64,000 nt of DNA, from assembly GCF_000686025.1 (NCBI RefSeq), contig NZ_JMLQ01000002.1, forward strand, positions 186,001 through 250,000. Direction: 5' to 3'. This document shows, in pieces, positions 54,489 through 63,656 of the stretch. Both the position numbers and the translations under genes were made by a program. The notes under the pieces are model-generated. The model had not been told where the DNA came from and ran no database searches. It saw only the letters and a program-made list of their open reading frames with translations. The stretch is from Rhodococcus sp. UNC23MFCrub1.1. GTDB taxonomy: Bacteria; Actinomycetota; Actinomycetes; Mycobacteriales; Mycobacteriaceae. Position 1 is the stretch's first letter, and every line of letters begins with the position of its first letter.

Positions 54489-55171
54489 TGTTCGATCGCC
54501 AAGAGGTGGTTCTGCTGGTTGCCGACATCGACGGCCGCGGCGCGGTCCTCGTCGGTCAGCGTCTTCTGGTTCTCCTCGGGGATGAGGGAGACGTCGGGGG
54601 CGCGTCGCAGCCGGGCGAGCGCCTCGTCGAGATCCGTGCGCGAGATGTCGGACAGGGCGGGCCGCAGCCGCGACAGCCGCACCCAGGCCCCGGGCTCACG
54701 AGCAAGGTCCGCGTACGTCGACCGGATCCGCTGTTCGACGTCCGCGGCGGACAGTTCACCGCGGACCGCGGGGGCGACGATGGCGTTGGGTGGCGTCGGC
54801 GGCGCCGTGATCGACGTCGGAGTGTCGCGCGGGAAGAAGACCTCGGCGGGACGTACGTCGTCGCGATGGAACCACCGACCGAGGCCTGCCATGACGGTGA
54901 ACAGGGCCTTGCCGGGGCCGGCCGCACCCTTCGGCGCTTGCGTGCCCATCAGGTCGGAGCAGTGCTTCCAGCCCTTGTCGGTGAGCTCGACGGTCATCGT
55001 CCGACCCTGCTTGCCCACCTCGATCAGGCCGAGCGACGCGAGGTGGTCCCGGTGGGGCTTCTTCAACTCGGGCCCGAGTGTCGACAGTTCGGGGTTGCGC
55101 ACTGCGCGTGCCTCGGCCATCAGCACCATCAGCACGGACACCTCGGTGCCGGTCAACTCGTTCGCGCTCAC
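54485..55171 (-). CDS. Winged-helix-like protein of the ATPase/nuclease cassette
   Basis: A 228-residue protein of unknown family. Residues 1-65 look like a winged helix: helical ELTGTEVSVLMVLMAEARAV, then HRDHLASLGLIEVGKQGRTM and TVELTDKGWKHC as recognition helix and wing. A Pro/Thr-rich linker (about 110-135) leads to a second helical region (SAADVEQRIRSTYADLA) that could be another winged helix. It starts at GTG 55171, overlapping the nuclease stop, and its stop overlaps the ATPase start, so all three are probably made in fixed ratio. It may be a DNA-binding adaptor or a repressor of the operon. Confidence 0.65.
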   Translation of the reverse strand: MSANELTGTEVSVLMVLMAEARAVRNPELSTLGPELKKPHRDHLASLGLIEVGKQGRTMTVELTDKGWKHCSDLMGTQAPKGAAGPGKALFTVMAGLGRWFHRDDVRPAEVFFPRDTPTSITAPPTPPNAIVAPAVRGELSAADVEQRIRSTYADLAREPGAWVRLSRLRPALSDISRTDLDEALARLRRAPDVSLIPEENQKTLTDEDRAAAVDVGNQQNHLLAIEQ

Positions 55172-56190
55172 GTGGGAGTCCCCTTCGATCGTCGTCGGTG
55201 CAGTGCCTGTTCGATCATCGTCATCACGCTCTCGTGGTCCGCGAGCACGTCCTCGTTGGTGAAGCGCAGCACGATCCAGCCGTGCGTCTGCAGCAGGTTG
55301 TCGCGGGACCGGTCGTCGGCGAACTGAGCACGCGCACGGTGCTCGTGGCCGTCGATCTCGATGGCGACCCTCTCATCGACCCACGACACGTCCAGCGTGA
55401 ACGGTCTGCTCAACGTCGTCGGACGGACGGACCGGTTGTGGCGTCGGCCCGCCGCCCACTCGCGGGTGGAGAGGACGCGATCCAACAGGATCTCCGCCGC
55501 GCTGGCCGCGTGCGGACGCCCCTCGACGGGCGGGTAGCTCAGCGGCCGGAAGCGGTCGACGATGGTGTCGACGTCGTCCGGGGTCGACGGAGTGCGCACG
55601 GTCAGCACCGGGAACCTGTCCACGGCGGGTGCACCGGCCCCGGTCAACCACACGCCCGTCCCGGTGCTGCACCACCATTCCGCGGCGGTCGCCACCGCTG
55701 CCGGGTCGGCGTCGGCGGGGACGTCCACGACGAGGACGGCGCGCTCTCGCCCGTGGACGTCGGCGATCACGCGGGCGGCACCGGCGGCTCGGGTCTCGCG
55801 AGCGAAGGCGTCGACACGCAGGGGGCGTCCGGACGTCGACGCGCCCGCGAGATGGGCCAGGTACGGGCCGAAGTGTTCGCTCGAAGACGCGTGCTCGTGA
55901 GCTCGTGCCCGAGCGGCGTCGCGGGCCAGCGACGAGCGGTCGCCGACGTCGCCGGGCAGCAGGAAGGGGACGAGGTCGAGCGCGGCCTGCTCGATCGCGG
56001 CGACGACGGCGTCCACCATCTCCGACGCGGAGCCGTTCGTCAGGGTGAAGAAGAGTGCGGCCGGAGCATCGGACGGCAGCGGGTCCACCGACTCGGCGAG
56101 ATCCCTCATCGCGGCGCCGGACAGTCGTACGACCCGGTCGAGCGGGGCGTCGTGCCACCAGGGCGTCGCGGTGTCGACGCGTGTCGTCAC
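55168..56190 (-). CDS. DUF559/Vsr-like PD-(D/E)XK nuclease-domain protein
   Basis: A 340-residue protein from GTG at 56190, preceded by a G-rich ribosome binding site. The C-terminal 110 residues match the DUF559/very-short-patch-repair endonuclease fold: LDVSWVDERVAIEIDG gives D267 and the E278-x-D280 pair, followed by DDRSRDNLLQTHGWIVLRFT (residues 292-311), where the core of the fold ends. The N-terminal 230 residues are not recognised. It is the first gene of a three-gene operon with 4-bp overlaps (winged-helix-like protein, then double ATPase). Nuclease activity is predicted from the motif pattern and untested. It may be the effector of the cassette. Confidence 0.72.
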   Translation of the reverse strand: MTTRVDTATPWWHDAPLDRVVRLSGAAMRDLAESVDPLPSDAPAALFFTLTNGSASEMVDAVVAAIEQAALDLVPFLLPGDVGDRSSLARDAARARAHEHASSSEHFGPYLAHLAGASTSGRPLRVDAFARETRAAGAARVIADVHGRERAVLVVDVPADADPAAVATAAEWWCSTGTGVWLTGAGAPAVDRFPVLTVRTPSTPDDVDTIVDRFRPLSYPPVEGRPHAASAAEILLDRVLSTREWAAGRRHNRSVRPTTLSRPFTLDVSWVDERVAIEIDGHEHRARAQFADDRSRDNLLQTHGWIVLRFTNEDVLADHESVMTMIEQALHRRRSKGTPT

Positions 56191-56327
56191 GTCATCACCC
56201 CCGCCCTGGTGTCTAGGCCGACCGGACCGGCCACCGCCCCGCGGCCGATTTCGGCCGACTTCAGGCCTGCCCTGTCGGTTACCATCCCCGAAACCGTACC
56301 CGGGGACGGGAACCCGTGTCGCGCGGG

Positions 56328-57638
<1,311 letters not shown>

Positions 57639-57691
57639 CAGTGTGCCACCGGCGCCTGACAGAGACCTGTGCCGTCGCGCGTGGTGGGGAT

Positions 57692-57732
57692 TTGGATCCC
57701 GTCCGCGTGTTCCCTACACTAGAGCGGTTGCC
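57692..57732 (+). promoter_or_regulatory. Promoter of the rplN operon with GGTTGCC start-site element
   Basis: A -35 TTGGAT (57692-57697), 17 bp, a -10 TACACT (57715-57720), 5 nt, then GGTTGCC (57726-57732). This gives a leader of about 97 nt before rplN. It has the same layout as upstream of rpsH and rpsJ. Confidence 0.7.
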
Positions 57733-57823
57733 CGTGGTAGACGCATGCGTCGGCCAGGGCCACAGACCGCGCGCGTCGGGTCGGTATCCGCCGCGTACGT
57801 ACATCCAGGTCACTAGGAGACCC

Positions 57824-58192
57824 ATGATTCAGCAGGAGTCGCGGCTTCGCGTCGCCGACAACACGGGTGCCAAGGAAATCTTGTGCATTCGCGTTCTCGG
57901 TGGCTCGTCACGCCGTTACGCCGGGATCGGCGACGTCATCGTCGCCACCGTCAAGGACGCGATCCCCGGTGGAAACATCAAGAAGGGCGAGGTCGTCAAG
58001 GCCGTCATCGTCCGCACCACGAAGGAGCGTCGCCGCGCCGACGGTTCGTACATCAAGTTCGACGAGAACGCTGCCGTTCTCATCAAGCCTGACAACGATC
58101 CCCGCGGTACCCGCATCTTCGGCCCGGTCGGCCGCGAGCTGCGTGAGAAGAAGTTCATGCGCATCGTGTCGCTGGCTCCGGAGGTGTTGTGA
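57824..58192 (+). CDS. rplN: 50S ribosomal protein L14
   Basis: 122 residues starting [20 protein letters not shown] after TAGGAGA. It contains [20 protein letters not shown] and ends IVSLAPEVL, as in other actinobacterial L14 proteins. L14 contributes to intersubunit contacts. It opens the first half of the split spc cluster. Confidence 0.99.
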   Translation: MIQQESRLRVADNTGAKEILCIRVLGGSSRRYAGIGDVIVATVKDAIPGGNIKKGEVVKAVIVRTTKERRRADGSYIKFDENAAVLIKPDNDPRGTRIFGPVGRELREKKFMRIVSLAPEVL

Positions 58193-58193
58193 G

Positions 58194-58508
58194 ATGAAGG
58201 TGCACAAGGGCGACACGGTTCTCGTCATCTCCGGTAAGGACAAGGGAGCGAAGGGCAAGGTCATCACGGCCTACCCCGAGACCTCCAAGGTCCTCGTCGA
58301 GGGCGTCAACCGCATCAAGAAGCACACCGCTGTCTCGGCCAACGAGCGCGGCGCCTCCTCGGGCGGCATCGTCACGCAGGAAGCCCCCATTCACGTTTCC
58401 AACGTCGCGGTCATCGACTCGGACGGCAACCCCACCCGCGTGGGCTACCGCACCGACGACAACGGCAAGCGCGTTCGGATTTCCCGTAAGAACGGGAAGG
58501 ACATCTGA
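58194..58508 (+). CDS. rplX: 50S ribosomal protein L24
   Basis: 104 residues. The KOW motif is visible in [20 protein letters not shown], followed by [15 protein letters not shown]24 starts 50S assembly. It begins 1 bp after the rplN stop, and its own stop shares one base with the rplE start. Confidence 0.98.
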   Translation: MKVHKGDTVLVISGKDKGAKGKVITAYPETSKVLVEGVNRIKKHTAVSANERGASSGGIVTQEAPIHVSNVAVIDSDGNPTRVGYRTDDNGKRVRISRKNGKDI

Positions 58509-59074
58509 TGACGACCACCGAGAACAAGATCGTTCCGCGCCTGAAGACTCGCTACCGCGAGGAGATCAAGGACGCGCTGAACACCGAGTTCGAGTACGCC
58601 AACGTCATGCAGATCCCCGGCATCGTCAAGGTCGTCGTCAACATGGGTGTCGGCGACGCCGCCCGTGACGCGAAGCTGATCAACGGTGCGGTCGCAGACC
58701 TCGCCGCGATCACCGGCCAGAAGCCCGAGATCCGCAAGGCTCGCAAGTCCATCGCGCAGTTCAAGCTCCGCGAGGGCATGCCCATCGGCGCGCGCGTCAC
58801 GCTGCGCGGCGACCGCATGTGGGAGTTCCTGGACCGTCTCGTGTCCATCGCGCTTCCCCGCATCAGGGACTTCCGTGGCCTGTCGGGCACGCAGTTCGAC
58901 GGCAACGGCAACTACACGTTCGGCCTGAACGAGCAGTCGATGTTCCACGAGATCGACGTCGACAAGATCGATCGCCCTCGCGGCATGGACATCACCGTCG
59001 TCACGACGGCCACCAACAACGACGAAGGCCGCGCGCTGCTCAAGCACCTCGGCTTCCCGTTCAAGGAGAACTGA
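58508..59074 (+). CDS. rplE: 50S ribosomal protein L5
   Basis: 188 residues with the L5 segments [20 protein letters not shown] and [20 protein letters not shown]. It binds 5S rRNA together with L18, which is encoded in the second half of the split cluster. The start shares a base with the rplX stop (TGATG). Confidence 0.99.
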   Translation: MTTTENKIVPRLKTRYREEIKDALNTEFEYANVMQIPGIVKVVVNMGVGDAARDAKLINGAVADLAAITGQKPEIRKARKSIAQFKLREGMPIGARVTLRGDRMWEFLDRLVSIALPRIRDFRGLSGTQFDGNGNYTFGLNEQSMFHEIDVDKIDRPRGMDITVVTTATNNDEGRALLKHLGFPFKEN

Positions 59075-59078
59075 GCGT

Positions 59079-59264
59079 ATGGCTAAGAAGGCACTGGTCA
59101 ACAAGGCCAACAAGAAGCCGAAGTTCGCGGTTCGTGCGTACACCCGCTGCCAGCGTTGCGGCCGTCCGCACTCCGTGTTCCGCAAGTTCGGCCTCTGCCG
59201 TATCTGCGTGCGCGAGATGGCGCACCGCGGCGAGCTCCCCGGAGTGCACAAGTCTTCCTGGTGA
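59079..59264 (+). CDS. rpsN: 30S ribosomal protein S14, zinc-binding type
   Basis: 61 residues, the short C+ form. Four cysteines (24, 27, 40, 43) in CQRC and CRIC form a zinc ribbon. This is the normal spc-operon S14 of Gram-positive bacteria; zinc-independent paralogues, when present, are encoded elsewhere. It is the last gene before a strong terminator. Confidence 0.98.
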   Translation: MAKKALVNKANKKPKFAVRAYTRCQRCGRPHSVFRKFGLCRICVREMAHRGELPGVHKSSW

Positions 59265-59300
59265 GACAAGCCTCCTGGTGATCTGATCACCTGATCGACC

Positions 59301-59335
59301 CGACAGGCCCGAGCCATCACGGCTCGGGCCTGTCG
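59301..59335 (+). terminator. Terminator after rpsN that splits the spc cluster
   Basis: A perfect 15-bp inverted repeat (59301-59315 and 59321-59335) around an ATCAC loop, 37 bp after the rpsN stop. It marks the end of the rplN-rplX-rplE-rpsN transcript. Confidence 0.88.
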
Positions 59336-59474
59336 GCGTTCACGGATGCAGTGCGTCGAGGAATGTCGCGCGGTCCGAACGGTCTGTTCCTCTCTGCGTG
59401 TCTCCCGCCGTATGCCTCGCGCTGGCGCCTCACCGGGCCTAGTGTTGCGCGACGGGGGAGCGAGCGGAGGAATC

Positions 59475-60989
59475 ATGACTCAGACCGCGGAGACCGAGAC
59501 CTCGGCCACGCCGGAACTCAAGCGGGTCCTCGGACCCGGACTGCTGTTGCTCTTCATCGTCGGCGACATCCTGGGCGCCGGCGTCTACGCCGTGACAGGC
59601 GACATGATCGCCAATGTCGGCGGAATGGCGTGGCTGCCGTTCATCCTCGCCTTCGTCGTGGCGACGCTGACCGCGTTCTCCTATCTCGAGCTGGTGTGCA
59701 AGTACCCGCAGGCCGCCGGCGCCGCGCTGTACACGCACAAGGCCTTCGGCATCCATTTCGCGACGTTCCTCGTCGCGTTCGCCGTCATCTGCTCCGGCAT
59801 CACCAGCGCCTCGACGTCCTCGAACGTGGTGGCGGGCAACCTGTTGGCCGGCCTGCACGAGACCTTCAGTACCGAGGACGGCATCGGGTGGTTCGACGTA
59901 CCCACCGGCGACACAGCGCAATTGGTGGTCGCACTGGCCTTCATGCTGCTGCTGGCGGCGATCAATCTGCGCGGTGTCGGCGAGTCGGTCAAGTTCAACG
60001 TGATCCTGACGATTATCGAGATGGCAGCGCTCGCCATCGTCATCGCGATCGGCTTCGTCGCGGTGGGAAGTGGTAGCGCCGAGGGCGACATCGCCAATCT
60101 GGTCGTGTTCGACGACGCCAACGAGAAGGGCTGGTTCCTCGCCGTCACCGTCGCGACCACCATTGCTTTCTTCGCGATGGTCGGCTTCGAGGACTCGGTG
60201 AACATGGTCGAGGAGACCAAGGAGCCCGAGAAGATCTTCCCGAAGATGATGCTTTCCGGACTCGGCATCGCCTGCCTCATCTACGTTCTCGTCGTCGTGG
60301 CCGTGATCGCGGTCCTGCCGCTGGACTACGACTCCGGCAGCGAGGGCATCCTGCTCCACGTCGTGCGACTCGGCGCACCGGGACTGCCGATCGACGAGAT
60401 CTTCCCGTACCTGACGGTGTTCGCCGTCGCCAACACCGCGCTCATCAACATGCTGATGGCGAGTCGGTTGATCTACGGCCTCGGGCGTCAGCGCATCCTG
60501 CCCAAGTCGCTGAGCGCTGTTCTGCCGACGCGTCGCTCGCCGTGGGCGGCCATCATGTTCTCCACCGTCATGGCACTGGTGCTGATCGTGGTGGTCAACC
60601 AGCTGCAGGGGAACTCGGTCGTCAGCGCTCTCTCCGGAACGACCGGGCTGCTGCTGCTCTGCGTGTTCGCGGTGGTCAACGTCGCCAACCTGGTGCTCAA
60701 GCGCAAGAAGGAGACGACGGGCTTCAGTGCGCCGCTGTGGGTTCCGGTGACGGGCGGCACGCTGTGCCTGTTCCTCGTCGGACCGTGGGCGCGGACCGAT
60801 GCGCAGATGATCCAGTACCGCATCGCCGGCGCGATGCTGCTCCTCGGTGTGGCGCTGTGGGTGGTGACGTTCTTCGTCAACCGTGCCACGCAGGGCAAGT
60901 CGCGCTTCATCGACGTGGATGCGCTCGACCGCGACGAGAAGGCGAACCTCGGTGACCGGGTGCGTGATCGGGGAGACGGCAAGGACTGA
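59475..60989 (+). CDS. APC superfamily amino acid permease
   Basis: A 504-residue polytopic membrane protein with about twelve membrane segments. The first helices carry the APC pattern LLLLFIVGDILGAGVYAVTG; ATTIAFFAMVGFEDSVNMVE and PEKIFPKMMLSGLGIACLIY are also typical of the family. The ATG at 59475 follows GGAGGAATC. It imports or exchanges amino acids or amines; the substrate is unknown. It sits as an insertion inside the ribosomal spc cluster, flanked by terminators on both sides, and is therefore an independent unit. Confidence 0.92.
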   Translation: MTQTAETETSATPELKRVLGPGLLLLFIVGDILGAGVYAVTGDMIANVGGMAWLPFILAFVVATLTAFSYLELVCKYPQAAGAALYTHKAFGIHFATFLVAFAVICSGITSASTSSNVVAGNLLAGLHETFSTEDGIGWFDVPTGDTAQLVVALAFMLLLAAINLRGVGESVKFNVILTIIEMAALAIVIAIGFVAVGSGSAEGDIANLVVFDDANEKGWFLAVTVATTIAFFAMVGFEDSVNMVEETKEPEKIFPKMMLSGLGIACLIYVLVVVAVIAVLPLDYDSGSEGILLHVVRLGAPGLPIDEIFPYLTVFAVANTALINMLMASRLIYGLGRQRILPKSLSAVLPTRRSPWAAIMFSTVMALVLIVVVNQLQGNSVVSALSGTTGLLLLCVFAVVNVANLVLKRKKETTGFSAPLWVPVTGGTLCLFLVGPWARTDAQMIQYRIAGAMLLLGVALWVVTFFVNRATQGKSRFIDVDALDRDEKANLGDRVRDRGDGKD

Positions 60990-61015
60990 CCGGCGGGGTC
61001 GACCCGCGCACGAGA

Positions 61016-61048
61016 CGAGCCCCGGACCTCCCTGAGGACCGGGGCTCG
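61016..61048. terminator. Bidirectional terminator between the permease and the secreted protein gene
   Basis: A 10-bp stem (CGAGCCCCGG/CCGGGGCTCG, 61016-61025 and 61039-61048) extended by a 4-bp inner stem across an A-A mismatch. It lies between two convergent genes. Confidence 0.75.
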
Positions 61049-61060
61049 CGTCGTCGAGCG

Positions 61061-61534
61061 TCAGCTCTCGAAGATGTCCAACGGCAGAGAGCCACCGCCA
61101 CCGACAGGTGGGACGACAGGCGGGAGGCTGCCCTCCGGAAGCACTGTGACGGGGAGGTCGACGAGCGTGTCGACCGATGTGCCGCCGTCGTCACACGTCA
61201 CCGCGACGCTGTAGAGCCCGGCCTCGAGTCCGTCGATGACGATGGTGCCGACGGCGGGAGCGATCGGCAGGAATGGCGTGGCGGGGCCCGAGGCGCTCGC
61301 CGTGTTGGTCTCGTCACCCACTTCGGTCGCGGTGACGGTGCAGTCCACCGCGCCCGTGAAGGCGAGAGCGGGTGTCACGGTCACCAGCGTGCTGATCGAT
61401 TCGACGCCGGGCGTGGGTACCGCCACGACGGCGAGCACCGCCGCCGACGCCGTTCCCGACCCTGCCAACAGCGCCGCAGCAGCTGCCGCTCCCACCATTC
61501 CGACCTTGCCGAATGTGCGTACACCGGTCTTCAC
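61061..61534 (-). CDS. Small secreted protein of unknown function
   Basis: 157 residues from GTG at 61534, which has GGAGGA 4-5 nt upstream; an ATG four codons earlier (61546) is the alternative. The N terminus is a signal peptide (VKTGVRTFGKVGMVGAAAAA, then cleavage near SGTASA). The mature part is Thr/Val/Pro-rich, has two cysteines (CTVTATEV and VTCDDGG) that could form a disulphide, and ends in a Pro/Gly-rich tail (LPPVVPPVGGGGSLPLDIFES without the first residue). The pattern resembles a single Ig-like beta-sandwich. I do not recognise the family. It is flanked by a bidirectional terminator and by the repeat-containing rpsH upstream region. Confidence 0.7.
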   Translation of the reverse strand: MKTGVRTFGKVGMVGAAAAAALLAGSGTASAAVLAVVAVPTPGVESISTLVTVTPALAFTGAVDCTVTATEVGDETNTASASGPATPFLPIAPAVGTIVIDGLEAGLYSVAVTCDDGGTSVDTLVDLPVTVLPEGSLPPVVPPVGGGGSLPLDIFES

Positions 61535-61697
61535 ATCGTCCTCCATCACTCGTCGTGCGCGATAAACGTTGTGAATGGACACTAAAAGGCTGAACGAGAA
61601 TGGCGGAGCGAAACGGACCAATCGGTCATCGAACTTGGTTCCCCGGCTGAACCCGACCGATGTAGCGGTGAACCGTTCGGGCCGGCGCAGGGCACCG

Positions 61698-61935
61698 TGC
61701 ACACCTCCCGTGAGGCTCACACCTGTTGCGGCAGGCCGGAGGGGGTGTTCGCCCACCGCAACCTGTGTGCACACCCCCTGCGGCACTGGCGAGTGCCACA
61801 CCGGCACCTCACGCCGCACCCGGCCGACACCACCGCCGCGCACTCGTTCCGTGATGCGCACACCCCTCGCCGCAGGCTGCAGAGGGTGTCCGCCCACCGG
61901 AACCGGTGCGCACACCCCTGCAGTACCGGCACCAC
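61698..61935. repeat. Intergenic repeat: two imperfect units built from CACACC motifs
   Basis: Two units of about 85 bp (61708-61790 and 61849-61930, offset 141 bp) are roughly three-quarters identical by eye. Motifs resembling TGCGCACACCCCTGC occur five times on the plus strand, and two inverted GGGTGT elements allow hairpins within each unit. The block fills the gap between the secreted-protein gene and the rpsH promoter. It has no supported coding capacity. Confidence 0.7.
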
Positions 61936-61954
61936 CCGCCCTACCTGCACCGAT

Positions 61955-61995
61955 TTGGTCCCCGCAGGTCACTCCCTTACACTTGACCGGTTGCC
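61955..61995 (+). promoter_or_regulatory. Promoter of the rpsH operon with GGTTGCC start-site element
   Basis: A -35 TTGGTC (61955-61960), 17 bp, a -10 TACACT (61978-61983), 5 nt, then GGTTGCC (61989-61995). It nearly duplicates the rplN promoter and gives a leader of about 245 nt. Confidence 0.7.
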
Positions 61996-62062
61996 CGGGT
62001 ACCGTCATGCCTGCATACGACCCGAGCTACTCAGGTTTCTTGCCATGATGCTCGAAACACCC

Positions 62063-62086
62063 GCCAGTGCTCACGTCTGCACTGGC
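62063..62086 (+). promoter_or_regulatory. Hairpin in the rpsH leader
   Basis: A perfect 8-bp stem (GCCAGTGC/GCACTGGC, 62063-62070 and 62079-62086) with an 8-nt loop lies in the rpsH 5' leader, about 150 nt before the start. A smaller stem TGACCG/CGGTCA follows at 62101-62120. A regulatory role in ribosomal-protein feedback is possible but only inferred. Confidence 0.4.
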
Positions 62087-62234
62087 AGGAGCGCAACCCC
62101 TGACCGGCAACAGTCGGTCAGGACAGAACACTTCGCTGTAGGCCCACGACGGGACGAGTCAGGCCCTGCTACCAGGGCACCAGCTCGCACGTGCTGCATG
62201 GGAACCGCTGCGAGAAAGGGCCATGAACTCTGTC

Positions 62235-62633
62235 ATGACCATGACCGACCCGATCGCAGACTTCTTGACGCGTCTGCGCAACGCCAATTCGGCGTACCAC
62301 GATCAGGTGAAGCTGCCTCACTCGAAGATCAAGGCGAACATCGCCGAGATCCTCAAGCGTGAGGGCTACATCTCCGAGTACCGCACCGAGGACGCCGAGG
62401 TGGGCAAGACCCTCATCGTCGACCTCAAGTACGGCCCCAGCCGCGAGCGCAGCCTCGCCGGTGTGCGTCGGGTGTCCAAGCCCGGACTGCGTGTGTACGC
62501 AAAATCCACCAATCTGCCCAAGGTGCTCGGCGGCCTCGGCGTGGCGATCATCTCCACGTCCACCGGCCTGCTGACCGATCGCCAGGCGGCCAATCAGGGC
62601 GTCGGCGGCGAAGTCCTCGCGTACGTCTGGTAA
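62235..62633 (+). CDS. rpsH: 30S ribosomal protein S8
   Basis: 132 residues starting [20 protein letters not shown], the usual actinobacterial S8 start. An in-frame ATG four codons upstream (62223) is closer to the GAAAGGG motif but is not the conserved start. The C-terminal RNA-binding segment [20 protein letters not shown] is intact. S8 organises the 16S central domain and is the spc-operon repressor in E. coli. It starts the second half of the split spc cluster. Confidence 0.97.
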   Translation: MTMTDPIADFLTRLRNANSAYHDQVKLPHSKIKANIAEILKREGYISEYRTEDAEVGKTLIVDLKYGPSRERSLAGVRRVSKPGLRVYAKSTNLPKVLGGLGVAIISTSTGLLTDRQAANQGVGGEVLAYVW

Positions 62634-62647
62634 GGGAGGCCACCACT

Positions 62648-63187
62648 ATGTCGCGTATCGGAAAGCTTCCTGTGACAGTTCCCGCCGGAGTCGATGTCAC
62701 CATCGCCGGCCAGGATGTCACCGTCAAGGGACCCAAGGGCACCTTGAGTCTCACCATCGCCGAGCCGATCACCATCGCAAAGAACGATGACGGATCCCTC
62801 TCGGTCAACCGGCCGGACGACGAGCGTCGTAGCCGCTCGCTCCACGGCCTCTCGCGCACTCTCGTCGCGAACCTCATCACGGGTGTGACCACCGGTTACA
62901 CCACGAAGATGGAGATTCACGGCGTCGGTTACCGCGTGGCACTGAAGGGCAGCGACCTCGAGTTCGCTCTCGGCTACAGCCACCCGGTGCCGATCACGGC
63001 GCCCGACGGCATCACCTTCGCGGTCGAGACGCCCACCCGATTCTCGGTCTCGGGTATCGACAAGCAGAAGGTCGGCCAGATCTCTGCCAACATCCGTCGT
63101 CTCCGTCGTCCCGACCCGTACAAGGGCAAGGGCGTTCGGTACGAGGGTGAGCAGATCCGCCGCAAGGTCGGAAAGACAGGTAAGTGA
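62648..63187 (+). CDS. rplF: 50S ribosomal protein L6
   Basis: 179 residues starting [20 protein letters not shown] after AAGGGAGG. The C-terminal signature [20 protein letters not shown] is present. L6 lies near the sarcin-ricin loop at the factor-binding site. The stop shares a base with the rplR start (TGATG). Confidence 0.99.
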   Translation: MSRIGKLPVTVPAGVDVTIAGQDVTVKGPKGTLSLTIAEPITIAKNDDGSLSVNRPDDERRSRSLHGLSRTLVANLITGVTTGYTTKMEIHGVGYRVALKGSDLEFALGYSHPVPITAPDGITFAVETPTRFSVSGIDKQKVGQISANIRRLRRPDPYKGKGVRYEGEQIRRKVGKTGK

Positions 63188-63609
63188 TGAGCAACTCCGC
63201 AGCAACGAAGGGTTCCGACGCGAACCCGAAGCGCATCCCGCTGGGCAAGGACGCCTCCACGCGTCGTCGCCTGTCCAAGACGCGCCGCCACTTCCGTCTT
63301 CGCAAGAAGGTCTCCGGAACCGCCGAGCGTCCCCGTCTGGTCGTCAACCGTTCCTCGCGTCACCTGCACGCACAGCTGATCGACGATCTGACCGGCCGCA
63401 CTCTCGCGTCCGCGTCCAGCATCGAGGCCGATGTGCGCGCGACCGAGGGCGACAAGAAGGCCCGTGGCGCGAAGGTCGGCGCTCTCATCGCCGAGCGTGC
63501 CAAGGCGGCCGGCATCGAGGCAGTGGTCTTCGACCGCGGTGGCCACGGTTACGCCGGACGCATCGCGGCACTCGCCGATGCAGCTCGCGAAGGCGGGCTG
63601 ACGTTCTGA
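63187..63609 (+). CDS. rplR: 50S ribosomal protein L18
   Basis: 140 residues. The 5S rRNA-binding N terminus is visible in [20 protein letters not shown] and the conserved [20 protein letters not shown] closes the protein. It is translationally coupled to rplF by a one-base overlap and followed by a 15-codon ORF that overlaps it in the same way. Confidence 0.98.
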   Translation: MSNSAATKGSDANPKRIPLGKDASTRRRLSKTRRHFRLRKKVSGTAERPRLVVNRSSRHLHAQLIDDLTGRTLASASSIEADVRATEGDKKARGAKVGALIAERAKAAGIEAVVFDRGGHGYAGRIAALADAAREGGLTF

Positions 63610-63656
63610 TGACCAACGCAGCGAAGATTCAGCTCACCAACGGAAGGACAGCCTGA
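63609..63656 (+). CDS. 15-codon ORF bridging rplR and rpsE
   Basis: ATG at 63609 shares a base with the rplR stop (TGATG), and the ORF ends in a TGA that shares a base with the rpsE ATG at 63656. The predicted peptide is [15 protein letters not shown]. It would keep ribosomes moving across the 46-bp gap, but the GGAAGGA before rpsE is also a good ribosome binding site, so the ORF may be fortuitous. Confidence 0.3.
   Translation: MTNAAKIQLTNGRTA

Noticed and set aside
61717-61950. Minus-strand ORF with a repeated Cys/Arg/Trp-rich peptide pattern
   Set aside because: The peptide repeat follows from the DNA repeat at 61698-61935, and the ORF overlaps the probable rpsH promoter upstream region. 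No ribosome binding site.
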